NCBI GenBank assembly: GCA_902595635.1 | Contig: CACJQT010000004.1 | Span: 17,750 to 81,749 of the forward strand | Source: an uncultured Pelagibacteraceae bacterium | GTDB taxonomy: Bacteria > Pseudomonadota > Alphaproteobacteria > Pelagibacterales > Pelagibacteraceae | Direction of reading: 5' to 3' | Length of the DNA: 64,000 nucleotides | Shown: piece after piece, positions 62,322 through 64,000 of the stretch | Position numbering within the stretch: the stretch's first letter is position 1 | Layout: the number at the start of each line of letters is the position of its first letter | Made by a program: the position numbers and the translations under genes | Notes under the pieces: generated by a model | Seen by the model: only the letters and a program-made list of their open reading frames with translations | The model's database searches: none | What the model was told of the DNA's origin: nothing

Positions 62322-63680
62322 ATGTTTGAAAATTTAACTAATAAATTTGAAGAAATTTTTTCTTCATTAAAAAAAGCTCCTTCTCTTGATGAAAAGCAAG
62401 TTGATGAGGGTTTAAAAGGTATAAGGTTGGCCTTATTAGAAGCCGATGTTTCTTTAGACGTAGTTAAGGAGTTTATTAGTAGAGTTAAGCCTAAAGCGCT
62501 AGGTCAAGAAATTATAAGATCAACTTCTCCCGGGGATATGGTTGTAAAAATCGTTTATGACGAAATAGTATCTTTTTTAGGTGATAAGAATTCAGAAATC
62601 TCCCTTAATGCTGTCCCTCCAGTTCCAATCATGTTAGTTGGGTTGCAAGGTTCAGGAAAAACTACAACAACCTCAAAATTAGCGAAATTTTTAGAAAAAA
62701 ATAACAAGAAAAAAGTTATGATGGCTAGTTTGGACGTTTACAGACCTGCCGCGCAAGAGCAATTGAGACTTTTGGGTGAACAAAATAATATTGAAACTTT
62801 GCCAATTATAGAAGGCCAGCTTCCTGCTGATATTTGTAGAAGAGCTTTAAGTGCTGCAAATTTAAATGGTTGTGAAGTAGTTTTATTTGATACTGCTGGA
62901 AGAACACAAATAGATTTTCAAATGATGAATGAAATCAAACAAATTGAAACTATTATTAATCCTGCAGAAACTATACTGGTAGCAGATTCTCTAACAGGTC
63001 AAGTTGCTGCTAATGTAGCAAAGGAATTTAAAAATACAGTAAATTTGAGCAGCATTATACTTACAAGAGCAGATGGAGATGGAAGAGGTGGAGCTGCATT
63101 GAGTATGAAATATGTTGCTGAGGTCCCCATAAAGTTTCTTGGTGTTGGAGAAAAAATTGAGAATTTTGAAGTTTTCCATCCTGATCGAATTGCAAATAGA
63201 ATTTTGGGAATGGGAGATATCGTTTCCTTAGTTGAAAAAGCTTCAGAAGATTTAGATCAAGAAAATTTAAAGAAAACAGAAGAGAAACTTAAAAAAGGTC
63301 AATTCTCGATGGAAGATTATCTTTCTCAATTGCGTCAAATGAAAAAGATGGGTGGAATTGAAGGCATAATGTCATTTCTCCCTGGAGTTTCAAAAATTAA
63401 ATCACAAATGGACCAATCAGGAATAGATGAAAAAATTATAACTCAAAATGAAGCTGTTATTTTATCAATGACAAAGCAAGAAAGAGAAAATCCTAAAATT
63501 ATAAATGGATCAAGAAAAAAAAGAATTGCTAATGGCTCAGGTACAGACATTGCCACTATCAATAAGTTGTTAAAACAATTTAAGATGATGTCAGAAATGA
63601 TGAAAAAAATGTCTAAAGGAAACATGAAAGGAATGGCGGATAAAGGGATCCCGCCTGAACTATTTAATCAATTAAAATAA
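62322..63680 (+). CDS. ffh: Signal recognition particle protein Ffh
   Basis: 452 residues from ATG 62322 (MFENLTNKFEEIFSSLKK). A longer frame from 62241 runs through the structured leader and is rejected. N-domain, then LVGLQGSGKTTTTSKLAKF (G1), DVYRPAAQEQL, DTAGRTQIDF (G3), TRADGDGRGGAALS; the Met-rich M domain ends MMKKMSKGNMKGMADKG. Binds signal peptides and 4.5S RNA. Followed by rpsP, as in many alphaproteobacteria. Confidence 0.97.
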   Translation: MFENLTNKFEEIFSSLKKAPSLDEKQVDEGLKGIRLALLEADVSLDVVKEFISRVKPKALGQEIIRSTSPGDMVVKIVYDEIVSFLGDKNSEISLNAVPPVPIMLVGLQGSGKTTTTSKLAKFLEKNNKKKVMMASLDVYRPAAQEQLRLLGEQNNIETLPIIEGQLPADICRRALSAANLNGCEVVLFDTAGRTQIDFQMMNEIKQIETIINPAETILVADSLTGQVAANVAKEFKNTVNLSSIILTRADGDGRGGAALSMKYVAEVPIKFLGVGEKIENFEVFHPDRIANRILGMGDIVSLVEKASEDLDQENLKKTEEKLKKGQFSMEDYLSQLRQMKKMGGIEGIMSFLPGVSKIKSQMDQSGIDEKIITQNEAVILSMTKQERENPKIINGSRKKRIANGSGTDIATINKLLKQFKMMSEMMKKMSKGNMKGMADKGIPPELFNQLK

Positions 63681-63694
63681 AGGAGATATAAGTA

Positions 63695-64000
63695 ATGTTA
63701 AAAATGAGACTATCAATGGGAGGTACTAAAAAAAGACCAGTATATAAAATTGTTGTGGCTGACAGTAGATTTCCAAGAGACGGAAGGTTTATCGAAAAAT
63801 TAGGTTTTTATAATCCGTTATTACCGAAGGATAAAAAGGAAAGGATTGGCTTAGATTCTGAGCGAATTAAATATTGGTTAGGTCAAGGAGCTCAGCCAAC
63901 AACAAGAGTTGCAAGGTTATTGGGAGAAAACGATATAATGCCAATGCCTGAAAAAGGAAACAATCCTCAAAAAGCAATTCCTAAAAAAGATAGAAAAAAA
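63695..64000 (+). CDS. rpsP: 30S ribosomal protein S16 (start only)
   Basis: 102 codons visible, then cut by the window edge. [40 protein letters not shown] and [19 protein letters not shown] are diagnostic of S16. Ribosome site AAAGGAGAT lies ten bases upstream of the ATG. Part of the usual ffh-rpsP-rimM-trmD-rplS order, with the remaining genes expected to the right. Confidence 0.97.
   Translation, partial: MLKMRLSMGGTKKRPVYKIVVADSRFPRDGRFIEKLGFYNPLLPKDKKERIGLDSERIKYWLGQGAQPTTRVARLLGENDIMPMPEKGNNPQKAIPKKDRKK

Noticed and set aside
1..64000. CRISPR array, IS element, prophage or integrated island
   Set aside because: No regularly spaced repeats, transposase, integrase or phage genes were seen, and base use is uniform apart from short RNA structures.

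Overview
The window is about 70% A+T, densely packed and streamlined. Gene order and protein families (heparinase-rpe, tesA-ABC, ccmCDEFGH, dapF-ftsY next to ffh-rpsP, IalB, DUF2794, alphaproteobacterial TRAP and ABC systems) point to a marine alphaproteobacterium of the SAR11 / Pelagibacterales group. About 97% is coding. Neighbours commonly overlap by 1-25 bases, convergent genes share stop codons, and no intergenic stretch exceeds about 170 bases. I see no IS elements, phage genes, CRISPR arrays, tRNA or rRNA genes. This is a chromosomal core segment with two strong nutrient-transport islands.

Layout. 1-3.4 kb (minus): purH (runs off the left edge), a heparinase II/III-like protein, rpe and a small membrane protein. 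3.4-8.7 kb: an acetate-type sodium:solute symporter with its small subunit, an unknown gene, acetyl-CoA synthetase and an EVE-domain protein. 8.7-14.6 kb: a glycosyltransferase-like gene and tsaD, divergent from hemC-hemD-mscS-yggT-folD. 14.6-21.2 kb: the tesA/ABC/FtsX-type permease locus, a metallo-beta-lactamase-fold hydrolase, a PQQ-type sugar dehydrogenase and an SDR protein. 21.2-25.4 kb: a light/DNA-repair cluster with two unlike photolyase-family proteins and a 42-residue DUF2256 zinc protein, then argG. 25.4-29.1 kb: ialB, an aldo/keto reductase, a BAX inhibitor-1 family gene, DUF2794, yciB and hspQ. 29.2-33.4 kb: the cytochrome c maturation operon ccmCDEFGH, followed by a PagL-like protein.

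33.9-39.8 kb is a 2-hydroxyacid/glyoxylate module: two tandem FMN alpha-hydroxyacid dehydrogenases, an aminotransferase, a GlcD-type FAD dehydrogenase and a glyoxylate/hydroxypyruvate-type reductase. 39.9-46.5 kb has an alcohol dehydrogenase followed by a five-gene ABC importer with two different ATPases, resembling the rhizobial glycerol (Glp) importer. Then come an amidase and a complete TRAP transporter (47.9-52.8 kb) whose large subunit carries a coiled-coil cytoplasmic tail. 52.8-60.4 kb holds a gamma-glutamyltransferase/acyl-CoA ligase/ketopantoate-reductase-like operon divergent from an MFS carrier, an EamA carrier, an alpha/beta hydrolase and an unknown secreted protein. 60.4-64 kb has ftsY and dapF divergent from ffh and rpsP. 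A structured RNA leader with a possible pseudoknot precedes ffh.

The genes suggest a heterotroph using small organic acids (acetate, lactate/glycolate), a polyol- or sugar-like compound through ABC, and a carboxylate through TRAP, with light-driven DNA repair suited to surface water. The observations I rate highest are the complementary degenerate ATPases of the ABC importer, the ffh leader RNA, the coiled-coil tail on the TRAP permease, the apparently permuted photolyase, and two unassigned nucleic-acid structures: the hspQ-ccmC hairpin and the tsaD-hemC inverted repeat.
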